The notes beneath the pieces are model-generated. The model was given only the letters and a program-made list of their open reading frames with translations. It searched no databases and was not told the origin of the DNA. Both the position numbers and the translations under genes were made by a program. From Helicobacter sp. 11S02596-1 (GTDB lineage: Bacteria > Campylobacterota > Campylobacteria > Campylobacterales > Helicobacteraceae): a stretch of DNA of 64,000 nucleotides. Shown here in pieces: positions 43,866-52,890 of the stretch. Where the stretch lies: positions 89,326 to 153,325 of the forward strand of contig NZ_MLAM01000003.1 in NCBI RefSeq assembly GCF_002272825.1, read 5' to 3'. Each line of letters opens with the position of its first letter. Position 1 is the first letter of the stretch.

Positions 43866-44267
43866 TCACCTTTTTTTTCTAGTTTTTAATGCCAAGCCAA
43901 CGGTTTCGGCAATATCGTTTTCTATCCCTTTGTTGGCGTCTTCAAGTTTCTGACCAAATCTCGCAACCGAATCAATATCAAAATGTTCTGAAGAAGCCAT
44001 TTTTGCGATAATGCTAAGCCAACGTTTCAAATCTGTGTCATCTTTAGGAAAGACTTGAAAATTTTTTAAGAATTTTTCCAAAACATTTTCAAGATCGGCT
44101 TGATTTTTGACACGTCCTAACATCGCCTCGAGGTCTTCAAGGGTAATGCCCCGAGGTTGTGGGGCGGGCTTTTGGAGGATTATCCATACAAAGCCCAACA
44201 TCACAACAGGCAATGCGAGCAAAAAACTCACTACCCAAAAAAATATATAAAACCACGTATCATACAT
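43866..44267 (-). CDS. Small membrane-anchored protein of unknown function
   Basis: About 133 residues: one N-terminal membrane segment (FYIFFWVVSFLLALPVVMLG), then a helical charged cytoplasmic domain with LEDLEAMLGRVKNQADLENV. Start at 44267 has AGGA upstream; a TTG at 44288 gives seven extra residues. It lies between murA and galU, as a hypothetical does in H. pylori. A scaffold or regulatory role is possible but unsupported. Confidence 0.75.
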   Translation of the reverse strand: MYDTWFYIFFWVVSFLLALPVVMLGFVWIILQKPAPQPRGITLEDLEAMLGRVKNQADLENVLEKFLKNFQVFPKDDTDLKRWLSIIAKMASSEHFDIDSVARFGQKLEDANKGIENDIAETVGLALKTRKKR

Positions 44268-44288
44268 AAAAAATCCTATTGGGGGCAA

Positions 44289-45113
44289 TCATCGGTGATA
44301 GGCCTCATAAAAGTCATTAGTTGCCCGGACAAATCCATTAATATTCCCGCAATCATAACGCTTGCCTTCAAATTTATAGGCAAGAACCCTGCCCGCTTTT
44401 GCCTGCTCAAGGAGCGCATCGGTGATCTGGATCTCGCCTTTTTTGCCCGGCTTGGTAACTCGGAGGATATTGAAAATATCAGGCGTGAGGATATACCTGC
44501 CAATGACGGCTAGATTGCTTTTGGCTTCTTCTCGGCTAGGTTTTTCTGTCATATTTGAGATCTTATAAACACCCTTTTCAATCTCCTCACCCTCGATAAT
44601 CCCGTATTTATCGACATCGCTCATATCCACTTCTTCGATAGCTACGATGGAGCAACAATATTTTTTATACAAGCCCACCATCTGAGAAAGCACGCCTTTC
44701 CCGCCCATATTCGCACACAAATCATCAGCCAAAATCACAGCAAATGCTTCTTGCCCAATGAGTGTTTCGCCTGTAAGGATAGCGTGGCCCAGCCCTTTCA
44801 TTTCATTTTGGCGGGTGTAAGAAAACGTGCAGGTTTGGATCAATGATCGGATTTCTTTGAGGTAAGATTCCTTGTCTGTGCCTTTTATCTGGTGTTCAAG
44901 CTCGTAGCTGGTATCAAAATGGTCCTCAATGCTGCGTTTGCCTCGACCTGTTACGATTGCCATCGTATGGCAACCTGCCTCCAGGGCTTCTTCAACGCCA
45001 TATTGGATGAGGGGCTTATTCACAATCGGTAACATTTCCTTTGGCATTGCTTTGGTCGCTGGAAGAAACCTCGTGCCATAGCCAGCTGCAGGGAATAAGC
45101 ATTTGTGAATCAT
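44289..45113 (-). CDS. galU: UTP-glucose-1-phosphate uridylyltransferase
   Basis: This 274-residue nucleotidyltransferase makes UDP-glucose for surface polysaccharide. FPAAGYGTRFLPATKAMPKE is the nucleotide-binding signature, with NKPLIQYGVEEA and FAVILADDLC following. It overlaps the lytic transglycosylase gene by four bases (ATGA). Confidence 0.96.
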   Translation of the reverse strand: MIHKCLFPAAGYGTRFLPATKAMPKEMLPIVNKPLIQYGVEEALEAGCHTMAIVTGRGKRSIEDHFDTSYELEHQIKGTDKESYLKEIRSLIQTCTFSYTRQNEMKGLGHAILTGETLIGQEAFAVILADDLCANMGGKGVLSQMVGLYKKYCCSIVAIEEVDMSDVDKYGIIEGEEIEKGVYKISNMTEKPSREEAKSNLAVIGRYILTPDIFNILRVTKPGKKGEIQITDALLEQAKAGRVLAYKFEGKRYDCGNINGFVRATNDFYEAYHR

Positions 45114-46774
45114 TTTTTCTCCTTTGTGTGCGATTTTGCGTGCGTATCAGTATAAATCATCGTTTTTTTAAGCAATGCGTCCAAATCAATATGATGCCCA
45201 AAAAGCTCTTGATAAATGACATAATTTGCCATCACTTTCATCCCATAAAATCGCGATTCCTCATAGGGCAAAAGCTCCATACTCAGCCAAGGTTCGTATT
45301 TTCTGTCTTTCAAAAATAACTTGTTTTGTGCTAATAATCGCCTCAAAAATCCCGGACCGCCGTTATAAGCGTAGGCGACAAACAAGGGATGAACAAATTC
45401 TTCTTTGAGTTCGTTGAGATAAAAATTGCCAAATTCTAATGCGGTTTTAGGGTCAAACATATCAGCAAGCTCGATATTTTTGCGTCCCATTTCTTTGGCA
45501 AATGGCAAGACATTAAAGGGCATAATCTGCATTATCCCCAAAGCATAAGATCGCGATATGAGTGCGGGGAGGAGATGGCTTTCTTGCCTAGCGATGGCAT
45601 AAGCAAGTGATTTTTCATCATCATTTTTCCAAGCAAGCAAATCCTCATAAGGCGTGATGAAATAATTGATCTGGTATTTTGTAGCACGATTGAGGAAAAA
45701 TGCCAGATGGGGCAAGGTTTTTTCATACCTAAAATAACGCAAAATCTTGTTATATTCTTCATCATTGCGGATGGATTGAATATTATCCCGCAAAATCTGC
45801 CATTCAAACGGGTCTTTGATGTTGAAATCGGGATTTTTCGAGCTGATATTTTCAAAATGCGAAACGATTTGGTATTTGGGCGTAGAGCCGATTTTTTGAT
45901 TGGCATAAATCGAAAAAATATCCACGAATTGGCTTTGGGCGAGTTCTTCTAAGAAAACTTTATTATTGCTGATAAGATAGCGCCAAAATAACGCCCTATC
46001 CCTCATAAATGGGTCAATACTAACATCTGTAGAACGCTTAAAATACACGAGAGCTTTTTTATTTTGCTTTTGGAGGACTTCATTGATTCCTAGTAGGAAA
46101 AACGTATTGGCATTTGAGATTGTAATATCTGCTTTTGCTAGAGATTTTTTGAATGTTTCAAATCGTGGGTCCAAAATGATATTGTGGAGCATTTTGTTAA
46201 AAATCGCATTGTTTTGATTGGCAAGATTTTCGATTTTTTTAGGCGGGATGGGTTTGGAAAATATTTCAAGTTTTTGGGCGTAAGTGATGCCATTAAAAAT
46301 AATGCCAAAGTTTTTGGCAGAGGTTTTTAGCAGGGCATTCAAGACATCTTTGTCCCGCAATATCTTGACTTGTTCATAAAGTGCGGGGTTGAGTGGTTTT
46401 ATTTTTGCCATCAATAAACTAGCGTCTTTTTCGCTTATTTTAAGGACATCTGAAAGTTTCAACCCCAATGCGATACATTCGCTATCTTGGGTTTTGAGGC
46501 GCTCAAAATCAAGATTTTTACACAAAATATCTTTGGGCATTTCTGTGATGACCCCTTTGGCTTCCATCGCCTTTTGCAGGCGGGGGGTCTTGTTTGCCAC
46601 GAGCGCATAAGCAAGCTTGGCTTCTTCTATGGAGGTTTGAGGAAGCGAGATAAACTGCCAGATATAAAAATCCCGCACCACCCCTGAGGGCTTATTTTGC
46701 AAAAAATCCAATGTGATAGTTTGGCTAAAAAGCAACGAAAAAGACAAAAAACTTAAAAAAATAATTTTTTTCAT
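45110..46774 (-). CDS. slt: Soluble lytic murein transglycosylase
   Basis: This 554-residue exported enzyme cleaves peptidoglycan to anhydromuropeptides. It has a signal peptide (MKKIIFLSFLSFSLLFS) and a long helical superhelix. The C-terminal SLT domain has catalytic Glu in AIARQESHLLPALIS, with SYALGIMQIMP and AYNGGPGFLRRL following. The start is placed at MKKII (46774); upstream in-frame ATGs at 46777 and 46792 also exist. The H. pylori homologue is HP0645 from memory. Confidence 0.94.
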   Translation of the reverse strand: MKKIIFLSFLSFSLLFSQTITLDFLQNKPSGVVRDFYIWQFISLPQTSIEEAKLAYALVANKTPRLQKAMEAKGVITEMPKDILCKNLDFERLKTQDSECIALGLKLSDVLKISEKDASLLMAKIKPLNPALYEQVKILRDKDVLNALLKTSAKNFGIIFNGITYAQKLEIFSKPIPPKKIENLANQNNAIFNKMLHNIILDPRFETFKKSLAKADITISNANTFFLLGINEVLQKQNKKALVYFKRSTDVSIDPFMRDRALFWRYLISNNKVFLEELAQSQFVDIFSIYANQKIGSTPKYQIVSHFENISSKNPDFNIKDPFEWQILRDNIQSIRNDEEYNKILRYFRYEKTLPHLAFFLNRATKYQINYFITPYEDLLAWKNDDEKSLAYAIARQESHLLPALISRSYALGIMQIMPFNVLPFAKEMGRKNIELADMFDPKTALEFGNFYLNELKEEFVHPLFVAYAYNGGPGFLRRLLAQNKLFLKDRKYEPWLSMELLPYEESRFYGMKVMANYVIYQELFGHHIDLDALLKKTMIYTDTHAKSHTKEKK

Positions 46775-46799
46775 CATACCGAATGCGTCCATCGTGCCA

Positions 46800-47096
46800 T
46801 TATGCTAACGTTTGAGAGTAGGCAAACAAAAGCTTTACCAATGCCATATCCAAAAACTGCAAGATGATAATCACCACCAATGGAGAAAAATCAATCCCTG
46901 CATATGTCAATGGAATCCAACGCTTGAGCTTGCGATAAATCGGGTCTGTCAGAGCAAAAAGAATCCGCACGATGGGATTATAAGGATCAGGGCGCACCCA
47001 GCCAATCAGCGTGGCGATGATAACCACCCAAATATAGAGCGTGATAAGCATATGCAAAATCGAAGCGATGGCACTCAAAATACTGCTTAAAATCAT
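46800..47096 (-). CDS. YggT-family integral membrane protein
   Basis: This 98-residue protein has two membrane segments and the YggT signature WVRPDPYNPIVRILFALTDP, followed by the repeat-like GIDFSPLVVIIILQFLD. The family is associated with cell division or osmotic adaptation but remains poorly defined. It overlaps gltX by four bases. Confidence 0.88.
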   Translation of the reverse strand: MILSSILSAIASILHMLITLYIWVVIIATLIGWVRPDPYNPIVRILFALTDPIYRKLKRWIPLTYAGIDFSPLVVIIILQFLDMALVKLLFAYSQTLA

Positions 47097-48457
47097 TTTT
47101 GTCCTTTGATCTGCAAAATATCTTTGAAATGGGGTCGCAAATACGGGTAAATCGCACCCAAATCTATCCCGTGAGACTCGCCTGTTAAAAGGATTCGCAG
47201 GGGTTTGAAAAACTGCTTACCCTTTAAGCCACTTCTTGTGATGGCTTCGTTTTTAAACGATTCATAATCCGCCAAAATCGCCTCGTTTGTTTTTTCGACT
47301 TGCCCCTGCGAGCACGCGCTTAGCCCGAGCATTATCTGGAGCGTTTCAAAAAGCTTTAAACACTCTGGCTCAAAACTCTCGCCCTCATAAAATGCGCTAA
47401 TATCTTTGGGCGAAAATATGCGATTGAGTTTTTCCCTGATTTCATTGAGCGTGCTGGCTTCTTCCAAATAGAGCTTGCCTAATGCCCCAATGCCAACATC
47501 TTGCGTGCCTAAAAGCAGGGCAAATTCGTTTTCATCGAGGGTTTTGAGGTGTTCGCGATTGATATAACGCAAACGTTTGAGATCAAATTTCACTGGGGAT
47601 TTTGCGATGTCTTCAATGCTAAACCATTCGATGGCAACTTTAAGGGTAAAGATTTCTTTGGGGGTGTGATTCCCCATACTGATGAGATAATTGATTATCG
47701 CTTGGGGCAAAAACCCTTGTTCTAGTAGCCAATCCACGCTTGAGGCACTATCACGCTTACTCATTTTCTTGCCACTTTCCCCGAGGATAATCGGCAAATG
47801 AGCGTATCCAAGATGTTTTTTGTAGCCCAAAGATTGCTGGATAAGGATTTGTTTGGGTGTGTTGCTGACGTGATCTTCACCTCGGACAATGAAGCTCACA
47901 TCATAAATCATATCATCGCACGCACAGGCAAAATTATACGTAGGGATACCATCTTCACGCAAGATAACAAAGCTATCGAGTTCATTGGGTGCAAATTCTA
48001 GCCTACCTTTGATCATATCATCAAAAGCGATGGGTTCGCTTGAGCCAAAAAGCCGCACTACAGGCTTGGGATTCTCATTTTTTTGGATCTCTGCCCACGT
48101 ATCATCGTAGCGAAAAGGCAAATGCGCCTCAAGCGCCTCTTGCTTTTTTTGTTCCAAAAACTCTTTGGTGCAATAGCAATAAAATGCCTTGCCTTGCTTG
48201 ATTAAATCATCTGCAAATTTTTGATGGCGCTTGAAATTGTGGCTTTGATAAACAAGCTCATCCCACAAAAGCCCAAACAGATTCAAACTCGCAAGGATTT
48301 CTTTGTCCTTGCCATCGATATTCCTAGCAAAATCCGTATCCTCAATGCGGATCAAAAACTTTTCTCCACGTTGTTTGGCGATGATGTAGTTAAAAATTGC
48401 TGCCCGAAGATTGCCAATATGCATATCTCCAGTCGGCGAGGGGGCAAAACGAAGCAT
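47093..48457 (-). CDS. gltX: Glutamyl-tRNA synthetase (second, GltX2-like)
   Basis: This 454-residue class I synthetase has the HIGH-type motif RFAPSPTGDMHIGNLRAA and the KMSKS-type motif GKKMSKRDSASS. H. pylori has two GluRS enzymes. The one encoded next to yggT and slt (HP0643 from memory) charges tRNA-Gln for later amidation, so synteny suggests this is GltX2. The sequence itself does not prove tRNA specificity. Confidence 0.93.
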   Translation of the reverse strand: MLRFAPSPTGDMHIGNLRAAIFNYIIAKQRGEKFLIRIEDTDFARNIDGKDKEILASLNLFGLLWDELVYQSHNFKRHQKFADDLIKQGKAFYCYCTKEFLEQKKQEALEAHLPFRYDDTWAEIQKNENPKPVVRLFGSSEPIAFDDMIKGRLEFAPNELDSFVILREDGIPTYNFACACDDMIYDVSFIVRGEDHVSNTPKQILIQQSLGYKKHLGYAHLPIILGESGKKMSKRDSASSVDWLLEQGFLPQAIINYLISMGNHTPKEIFTLKVAIEWFSIEDIAKSPVKFDLKRLRYINREHLKTLDENEFALLLGTQDVGIGALGKLYLEEASTLNEIREKLNRIFSPKDISAFYEGESFEPECLKLFETLQIMLGLSACSQGQVEKTNEAILADYESFKNEAITRSGLKGKQFFKPLRILLTGESHGIDLGAIYPYLRPHFKDILQIKGQK

Positions 48458-48520
48458 AGTGTTGGAGCCTTTTTTGGTTATAGATTGGTGCTATTTTACC
48501 AAAATACTGCCAATTCAAAC

Positions 48521-49105
48521 TCAAAACATTTTCAAGAAATCTTTGGCATTAAAGCTTTCATAAGCAGGGTTTTCAATGGTTTGAGATCCAAAAATTTTCT
48601 GGTCAAATATCTTTGTGCTTACCAAAGCCAGGGCATTTTTCAGATCGGCTCTTTTGTCCTCCAAATAAGCGATCACACCCTCATAGCCTGCATTTTGCAC
48701 CAAAGGCAAGGGGTTACTCACTTCGATTTCAATATTTTTGGAATCCACCATAACACTAAGCGTGGCATCAAAAAGCTCTGTCCCCATAAAGGAGCATTTC
48801 TCGATGATTTGGTGCATTTCAGAAGAAACTATCCTCTCTAGTGGCTCTAAATCTGCCCCATTAATTTCGTTATCACCAAGCATTCTTTGGGATTGCGCGA
48901 TGAGCTTTGCGCAGGCAATATCCAAAATCTGTGCTGCCCCGATAAATTCGTTCGCACTCTTGATGTCTTCGCCAAATTTTTTTATCTTTTTGGATTTGCC
49001 AAACGGGCTTTCTGTAATGCCTTGTGTTTGGATGTCTTGGGGCTGGGGGGAATCCATACCGCCTAAATGTTTTTTAAACGTTGCGAGCATATCTTTTTCT
49101 AACAT
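48521..49105 (-). CDS. Putative FliS co-chaperone (HP1076-like)
   Basis: This 194-residue mostly helical protein has a flagellin-D0/D1-like stretch (ANEFIGAAQILDIACAKLIA, then SFMGTELFDATLSVM) and no signal or membrane segment. H. pylori HP1076, which binds the flagellar chaperone FliS and has a flagellin-like fold, lies beside csd4 (HP1075) as I recall. The same neighbour here supports the assignment. It is divergent from csd4. Family assignment is inference from context and rough resemblance. Confidence 0.55.
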   Translation of the reverse strand: MLEKDMLATFKKHLGGMDSPQPQDIQTQGITESPFGKSKKIKKFGEDIKSANEFIGAAQILDIACAKLIAQSQRMLGDNEINGADLEPLERIVSSEMHQIIEKCSFMGTELFDATLSVMVDSKNIEIEVSNPLPLVQNAGYEGVIAYLEDKRADLKNALALVSTKIFDQKIFGSQTIENPAYESFNAKDFLKMF

Positions 49106-49169
49106 ATTCCTGCCTTTTTATACCAATTTGCCATAATCTAAAAGCACATTTTGTTCCATCGCTTTTGGG

Positions 49170-49175
49170 TATAAT
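49170..49175 (+). promoter_or_regulatory. -10 box of csd4
   Basis: TATAAT in the context GGGTATAATTCG lies 31 bases upstream of the TTG start of csd4, giving a short leader with AAAAAGG. Confidence 0.65.
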
Positions 49176-49206
49176 TCGCCAACAAAAAATAACAAAAAGG
49201 CAACAC

Positions 49207-50541
49207 TTGAAACGATTATTATGTAAGTATTTATTTTTTATGACAGGATTTTTTGCCCTAGCATTTGCCAAACCTCTCGCCCCGATTGATTTTGATCTCA
49301 TCAAAATCCAAACCAATCCTAATGCCCCCACGCTTTTGCTGATGGGCGGGATTCAAGGCGATGAACCCGGCGGATTTAATGCTACGAATATGTTTTTAAT
49401 GCATTACAAAATCCTTGATGGGAATGTCTGGGTCGTCCCTGTGCTAAATAAACATTCAATGCTTTTAAATCATCGCGGGATTTATGATGATATGAATCGC
49501 AAATTTGCAAGCCTATCCCCAAATGATCCTGAAGCCCCCATCATTAGCCATATCAAAGACCTCATCACCGCCAAAGAAGTCGATGCGATTCTCCATCTCC
49601 ACGATGGGAGCGGGTTTTATCGCCCCACATATCAAAGCCCATTGCTCGGGCCAAACCGATGGGGAAACTGCTCGATCATCGATCAAGAAACATTAAATGG
49701 TGCAAGGTTTGGCAATCTTGAAGAAATCCTCACCGGCATAACCCAACATATCAATCAAAAACTCCTCAAACCCATCCATCAATACCATATCCGAGATACC
49801 CATACCGCAAAGGGCGATAAAGAAATGGAAAAAGCTCTCACGTATTTTGCTATCAAAAACAACAAGCCCGCCTTTGCCAATGAAGCCAGCAAAGAACTCC
49901 CGCTTGAACAAAGGGTTTATTACCATTTGCTTGCCGTTGAGGGAATGCTCGATCAAATCGGGATTGCCTACCAAAAAGATTTTGAACTCACGCCCAAAAA
50001 CCTTTATCGCCTCATCAATGATAAAACACTTGATGTGATTATCGCTAATCGCATTGTTTTGCCATTGTATGGATTGCGACCGGTTTTAAATCACTTCCCC
50101 CTACCAAAAAACGTCGAAATATCCCAAATCCCGCTTGAATCAAAAGCCAAAATCATTGGGTTGCTCCCCAAAAACAATCAAATCTGGCTAAAATACGGCA
50201 ACAAGCTGATGAGCAGGATAAATCCCGATTATATGGAGTTTGATACCTCGCTCAAAACCATCGCACTCAAAATCGATGGCAAAGAAATAACCGCAGATAT
50301 TCCAAGTATTTTGAGAGCTAAGGAGAATTTTGAAATATTGCCCTTAGAGGGGTATCGGGTGAATGTCATCGGGTATGTCATCCCGGGCGATACATCCAAA
50401 AAGCCCAATGAAAGCGGGATTACTATTTCAAAAAAAGATTGCATTCCAAAATTTTCCATCGATAGGGCGGGGAAGATTTTTAGGGTTGAGATCTATAAAG
50501 GCGAGCAATTCAGCGGTATGGTGTTGATAAGGTTTGAATAA
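49207..50541 (+). CDS. csd4: Cell-shape carboxypeptidase Csd4 (M14 family)
   Basis: This 444-residue protein is exported by a signal ending FFALAFA. The zinc site matches H. pylori Csd4: Gln50 and Glu53 in GGIQGDEPGG (the rare Gln ligand) and His132 in ILHLHDGSGFY. Csd4 trims tripeptides to dipeptides in peptidoglycan and is required for helical shape. The TTG start at 49207 has AAAAGG seven bases upstream and gives a normal signal peptide; the open frame to 49081 runs through the promoter. Module A copy 13 follows 16 bases after the stop. Confidence 0.9.
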   Translation: MKRLLCKYLFFMTGFFALAFAKPLAPIDFDLIKIQTNPNAPTLLLMGGIQGDEPGGFNATNMFLMHYKILDGNVWVVPVLNKHSMLLNHRGIYDDMNRKFASLSPNDPEAPIISHIKDLITAKEVDAILHLHDGSGFYRPTYQSPLLGPNRWGNCSIIDQETLNGARFGNLEEILTGITQHINQKLLKPIHQYHIRDTHTAKGDKEMEKALTYFAIKNNKPAFANEASKELPLEQRVYYHLLAVEGMLDQIGIAYQKDFELTPKNLYRLINDKTLDVIIANRIVLPLYGLRPVLNHFPLPKNVEISQIPLESKAKIIGLLPKNNQIWLKYGNKLMSRINPDYMEFDTSLKTIALKIDGKEITADIPSILRAKENFEILPLEGYRVNVIGYVIPGDTSKKPNESGITISKKDCIPKFSIDRAGKIFRVEIYKGEQFSGMVLIRFE

Positions 50542-50557
50542 TGCTTTTATTTATGGG

Positions 50558-50637
50558 TTTATTTTTGCTTTTGCAAAAGCAAAAATAAACCTGAAGACCG
50601 CTCCGCAAGATGTAAAATCTTGCTTCGCTCCTAAAGT
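50558..50637 (+). repeat. Hairpin repeat module A, copy 13 (extended stem)
   Basis: Stem 1 is a perfect 16-bp hairpin (GTTTATTTTTGCTTTT and complement). The 5' ACTCG is missing. Stem 2 is GCAAGAT/ATCTTGC. It starts 16 nt after the csd4 stop, where it could also act as its terminator. Confidence 0.82.
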
Positions 50638-50639
50638 AT

Positions 50640-50720
50640 GGGCGTCTGCTATGCTCCTAAACGGAGCATACACGCATCGCCGTGCGAGCCTAAAAAAGAT
50701 AATCTTTTTTTACGCTTCTC
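50640..50720 (+). repeat. Hairpin repeat module B, copy 5
   Basis: First hairpin: GGCG/CGCC with TATGCTCC/GGAGCATA. Second hairpin: GAG/CTC with inner AAAAAAGAT/TCTTTTTTT. The usual AAGCAGTT loop is replaced by a two-base turn. Confidence 0.78.
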
Positions 50721-50771
50721 CTCTCATACCCAGCCAAAGGCTGTGCGTTCGAGATTAGTTTCTAAGGTTTT
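50719..50771 (+). repeat. Hairpin repeat module C, copy 6
   Basis: It reads CTCATACCCAGCC and GGCTGTGCGTTCGAG with the outer CTC/GAG. It ends in GTTTCTAAGGTTTT. Confidence 0.72.
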
Positions 50772-50879
50772 TAATCTTATCCACCTACAAACCAAAGCCC
50801 GCTACGCACTTTCAGCCTGCTAGCTCAAGGGGGCGTGCAGGGGGAGCAGGGATTTAAAGGGGTGAGCTTTTACCCACCC

Positions 50880-50932
50880 ACCCGAGTTATATCCTGCTAA
50901 CGCAGGAATATCAACCCGTTTTCTAAGGTTTT
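50880..50932 (+). repeat. Hairpin repeat module D, copy 3
   Basis: Inner stem ATATTCCTGC/GCAGGATAT-like (ATATCCTGC/GCAGGAATAT), then CAACCCGTTTTCTAAGGTTTT. The outer GAGTT/AACCC pairs partly. Confidence 0.75.
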
Positions 50933-51013
50933 CAATTTTAAACCACTTTCAAACCAAGCAATCTACGCCCTGTCATCTTATCCACTAAGGGGGCGGGTCA
51001 GGGGGTTGGGGAG

Positions 51014-51064
51014 TTTGAGGGGAAAGGGGGGCGGACTTCGCAATTTAAGCCCCCCTTCCCTTCA
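51014..51064 (+). repeat. Long hairpin module F, copy 3
   Basis: Arms GAGGGGAAAGGGGGGC and GCCCCCCTTCCCTTC pair with one or two bulges around GGACTTCGCAATTTAA, a close variant of the conserved loop. Confidence 0.78.
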
Positions 51065-51130
51065 AAGGGCGAAGCCCAAATATCAAATCTTGCATACTGC
51101 AAAAGATATCAGGCGATAGCCTCATTTTTT

Positions 51131-51295
51131 ACTCGATTCAGTTTTGCAAATTGAATCTGAAGACCACTGCGCAAGATGTAAAATCTTGCTTTTGGGCGTA
51201 TTGCGGCGCTCCTTAAAAGTCGCACATCGCAATCGCCGTGCGGAGCTAGTGAAGCCAAGCAGTTGGCTTAACCTTAACGCTCCTCCTCCTAAAGT
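51131..51295 (+). repeat. Module A copy 14 carrying an internal module B
   Basis: Stem 1 is GATTCA..TTTTGCAAA..TGAATC-like and stem 2 is GCAAGAT/ATCTTGC. Module B copy 6 is inserted before the tail CTCCTAAAGT, as in copy 3. Confidence 0.8.
51194..51283 (+). repeat. Hairpin repeat module B, copy 6
   Basis: GGCG/CGCC closes ATTGC/GCAAT in the first hairpin. GGAGC/GCTCC closes AAGCC/GGCTT with loop AAGCAGTT in the second. Confidence 0.8.
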
Positions 51296-51310
51296 ATTTT
51301 GACCCACCCA

Positions 51311-51366
51311 CCCGAGTTATAACGGCGTGCGTTGCACTTAGTTATCAACCCAGTTTTATAGGTTTG
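51311..51366 (+). repeat. Hairpin repeat module D, copy 4
   Basis: Stem TATAAC/GTTATC-type with a GTGC/GCAC top. It ends CAACCCAGTTTTATAGGTTT, a variant tail. Confidence 0.7.
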
Positions 51367-51515
51367 TAAGTGTGGCATTGCTAACAAACCAAAGCCCGCT
51401 ACGCTTTTTCACCTTATCTGCTAAGGGGGCGGGGTAAAAACCTTTTGCTTATGTATTCAAGATTACGTTCTGCGTTTTAGACCCCTTTGCATTGAAAAAA
51501 TTTATCAAATCTTGT

Positions 51516-51521
51516 TAAAAT
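51516..51521 (+). promoter_or_regulatory. Probable -10 box for hom
   Basis: TTGTTAAAATCTCGG lies about 100 bases upstream of hom, after the last repeat. Support is pattern only. Confidence 0.4.
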
Positions 51522-51621
51522 CTCGGTTTAAATCCATTTAAAATAGTTATGAAAATATTTCCCAATTCTTTTTGGGATGAAAATATCAAAAAACAATGAT
51601 TTATCAAAAAGGTTTGCAACT

Positions 51622-52890
51622 ATGGGAAAAATCCTCAATATCGGGATTATCGGTGTCGGGACCGTCGGAATAAGCGTAATAAAAACGTTAGAAGAAAATA
51701 AAGAAATCATTTGCGCCCGCACGGGGGTGGATATCCGTGTCAAAAAAGGCGTTGTGAGAGACCTAAAAAAGCCACGAGATCTCACCATCCCGCTAAGCAC
51801 GGATATAGAAGACATTATCAATGACAAAGAAATTGATGTGGTTGTCGAGCTGATGGGCGGGATCGAAGCTGCCTATGAAGTTGCCAAAAAAGCACTCACA
51901 AACCAAAAAGCCCTCGTTACAGCAAACAAAGCGATGTTAGCTTATCACCGCTATGAGCTCCAGCAAATCGCAGGGAATGCGCCCATCGGCTTTGAAGCGA
52001 GTGTTTGCGGGGGTATCCCGATCATCAAAGCCCTCAAAGATGGCTTGAGCGCCAATCATATCTTATCGCTTAGCGGGATCTTGAATGGCACGAGCAATTA
52101 TATCCTCACGCAAATGATCCAAAACCATCAAGATTTCCAAAGCGCGCTCCATCTTGCTCAAAAACTCGGCTACGCCGAAGCAGACCCGACGCTTGATATT
52201 AGCGGGGGAGATGCCGGGCATAAGCTTTTGATACTGGCTTCTTTGGCTTATGGGATCGATGCCAAACCCCAAGATATTCTCATCGAGGGTATCGAATCTA
52301 TCAATGCCGATGACATCGAGTTTGCCAATGAATTTGGCTATGCGATCAAGCTACTAGGCATCGCGAAAAAACAAAATAACCAGATCGAGCTACGTGTCCA
52401 TCCGGCAATGATTGACAAAAACAAGATGATTGCTAAGATTGATGGTGTGATGAATGGTATCAGTGTGATCGGCGATCGTGTGGGTGAGACGCTGTATTAT
52501 GGTGCTGGAGCGGGGGGAAATGCCACGGCGAGTGCGGTTATTAGCGATCTTATTGAAATCGCAAGGGGCAAAAGCTCCTTGATGTTGGGATTTGAAAAAT
52601 CCCCGCAAGTGAGTCTCAAGCCAAAAGATGCTATGGAAAGCCGTTATTATTTCAGGCTTTCAGTTGATGATAAATCCGGCGTTCTTGCCCAAATCGCTTC
52701 TATCCTCACGCAAAACAACATTTCCATCGGCACGCTTTTGCAAAAAGAAATCAAGCACAAAAACATCGCAAAAATCCTTTTTTCCACGCATACCACCACC
52801 GAACGTGCCATCAAAAACACCATCGCACAACTCCAAAAGCTCGATTCGATTATCGAAAAACCCTATATCATAAGAATCGAAGATGAGTAG
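51622..52890 (+). CDS. hom: Homoserine dehydrogenase
   Basis: This 422-residue enzyme reduces aspartate semialdehyde to homoserine for threonine and methionine. The NAD(P) fold begins [30 protein letters not shown] and [11 protein letters not shown] with [18 protein letters not shown] carry the catalytic region. A C-terminal ACT domain ([19 protein letters not shown]) suggests feedback control by an amino acid. ATG at 51622 has AAAAAGG upstream; a longer frame to 51577 is less likely. It overlaps yraN by eight bases. Confidence 0.95.
   Translation: MGKILNIGIIGVGTVGISVIKTLEENKEIICARTGVDIRVKKGVVRDLKKPRDLTIPLSTDIEDIINDKEIDVVVELMGGIEAAYEVAKKALTNQKALVTANKAMLAYHRYELQQIAGNAPIGFEASVCGGIPIIKALKDGLSANHILSLSGILNGTSNYILTQMIQNHQDFQSALHLAQKLGYAEADPTLDISGGDAGHKLLILASLAYGIDAKPQDILIEGIESINADDIEFANEFGYAIKLLGIAKKQNNQIELRVHPAMIDKNKMIAKIDGVMNGISVIGDRVGETLYYGAGAGGNATASAVISDLIEIARGKSSLMLGFEKSPQVSLKPKDAMESRYYFRLSVDDKSGVLAQIASILTQNNISIGTLLQKEIKHKNIAKILFSTHTTTERAIKNTIAQLQKLDSIIEKPYIIRIEDE

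Larger units (their letters stand above)
50542..51621. other. 1.1 kb intergenic region of tandem composite repeats
   Basis: The order is A13, B5, C6, an E-like segment, D3, another E-like segment, F3, A14 with B6 inside, D4 and a third E-like segment. No gene is found. The last 110 bases carry the hom promoter and leader. Confidence 0.8.

Noticed and set aside
49081..49206. N-terminal extension of csd4 from 49081
   Set aside because: It would run through the TATAAT promoter and into the divergent gene; the TTG at 49207 gives a proper signal peptide and family length.
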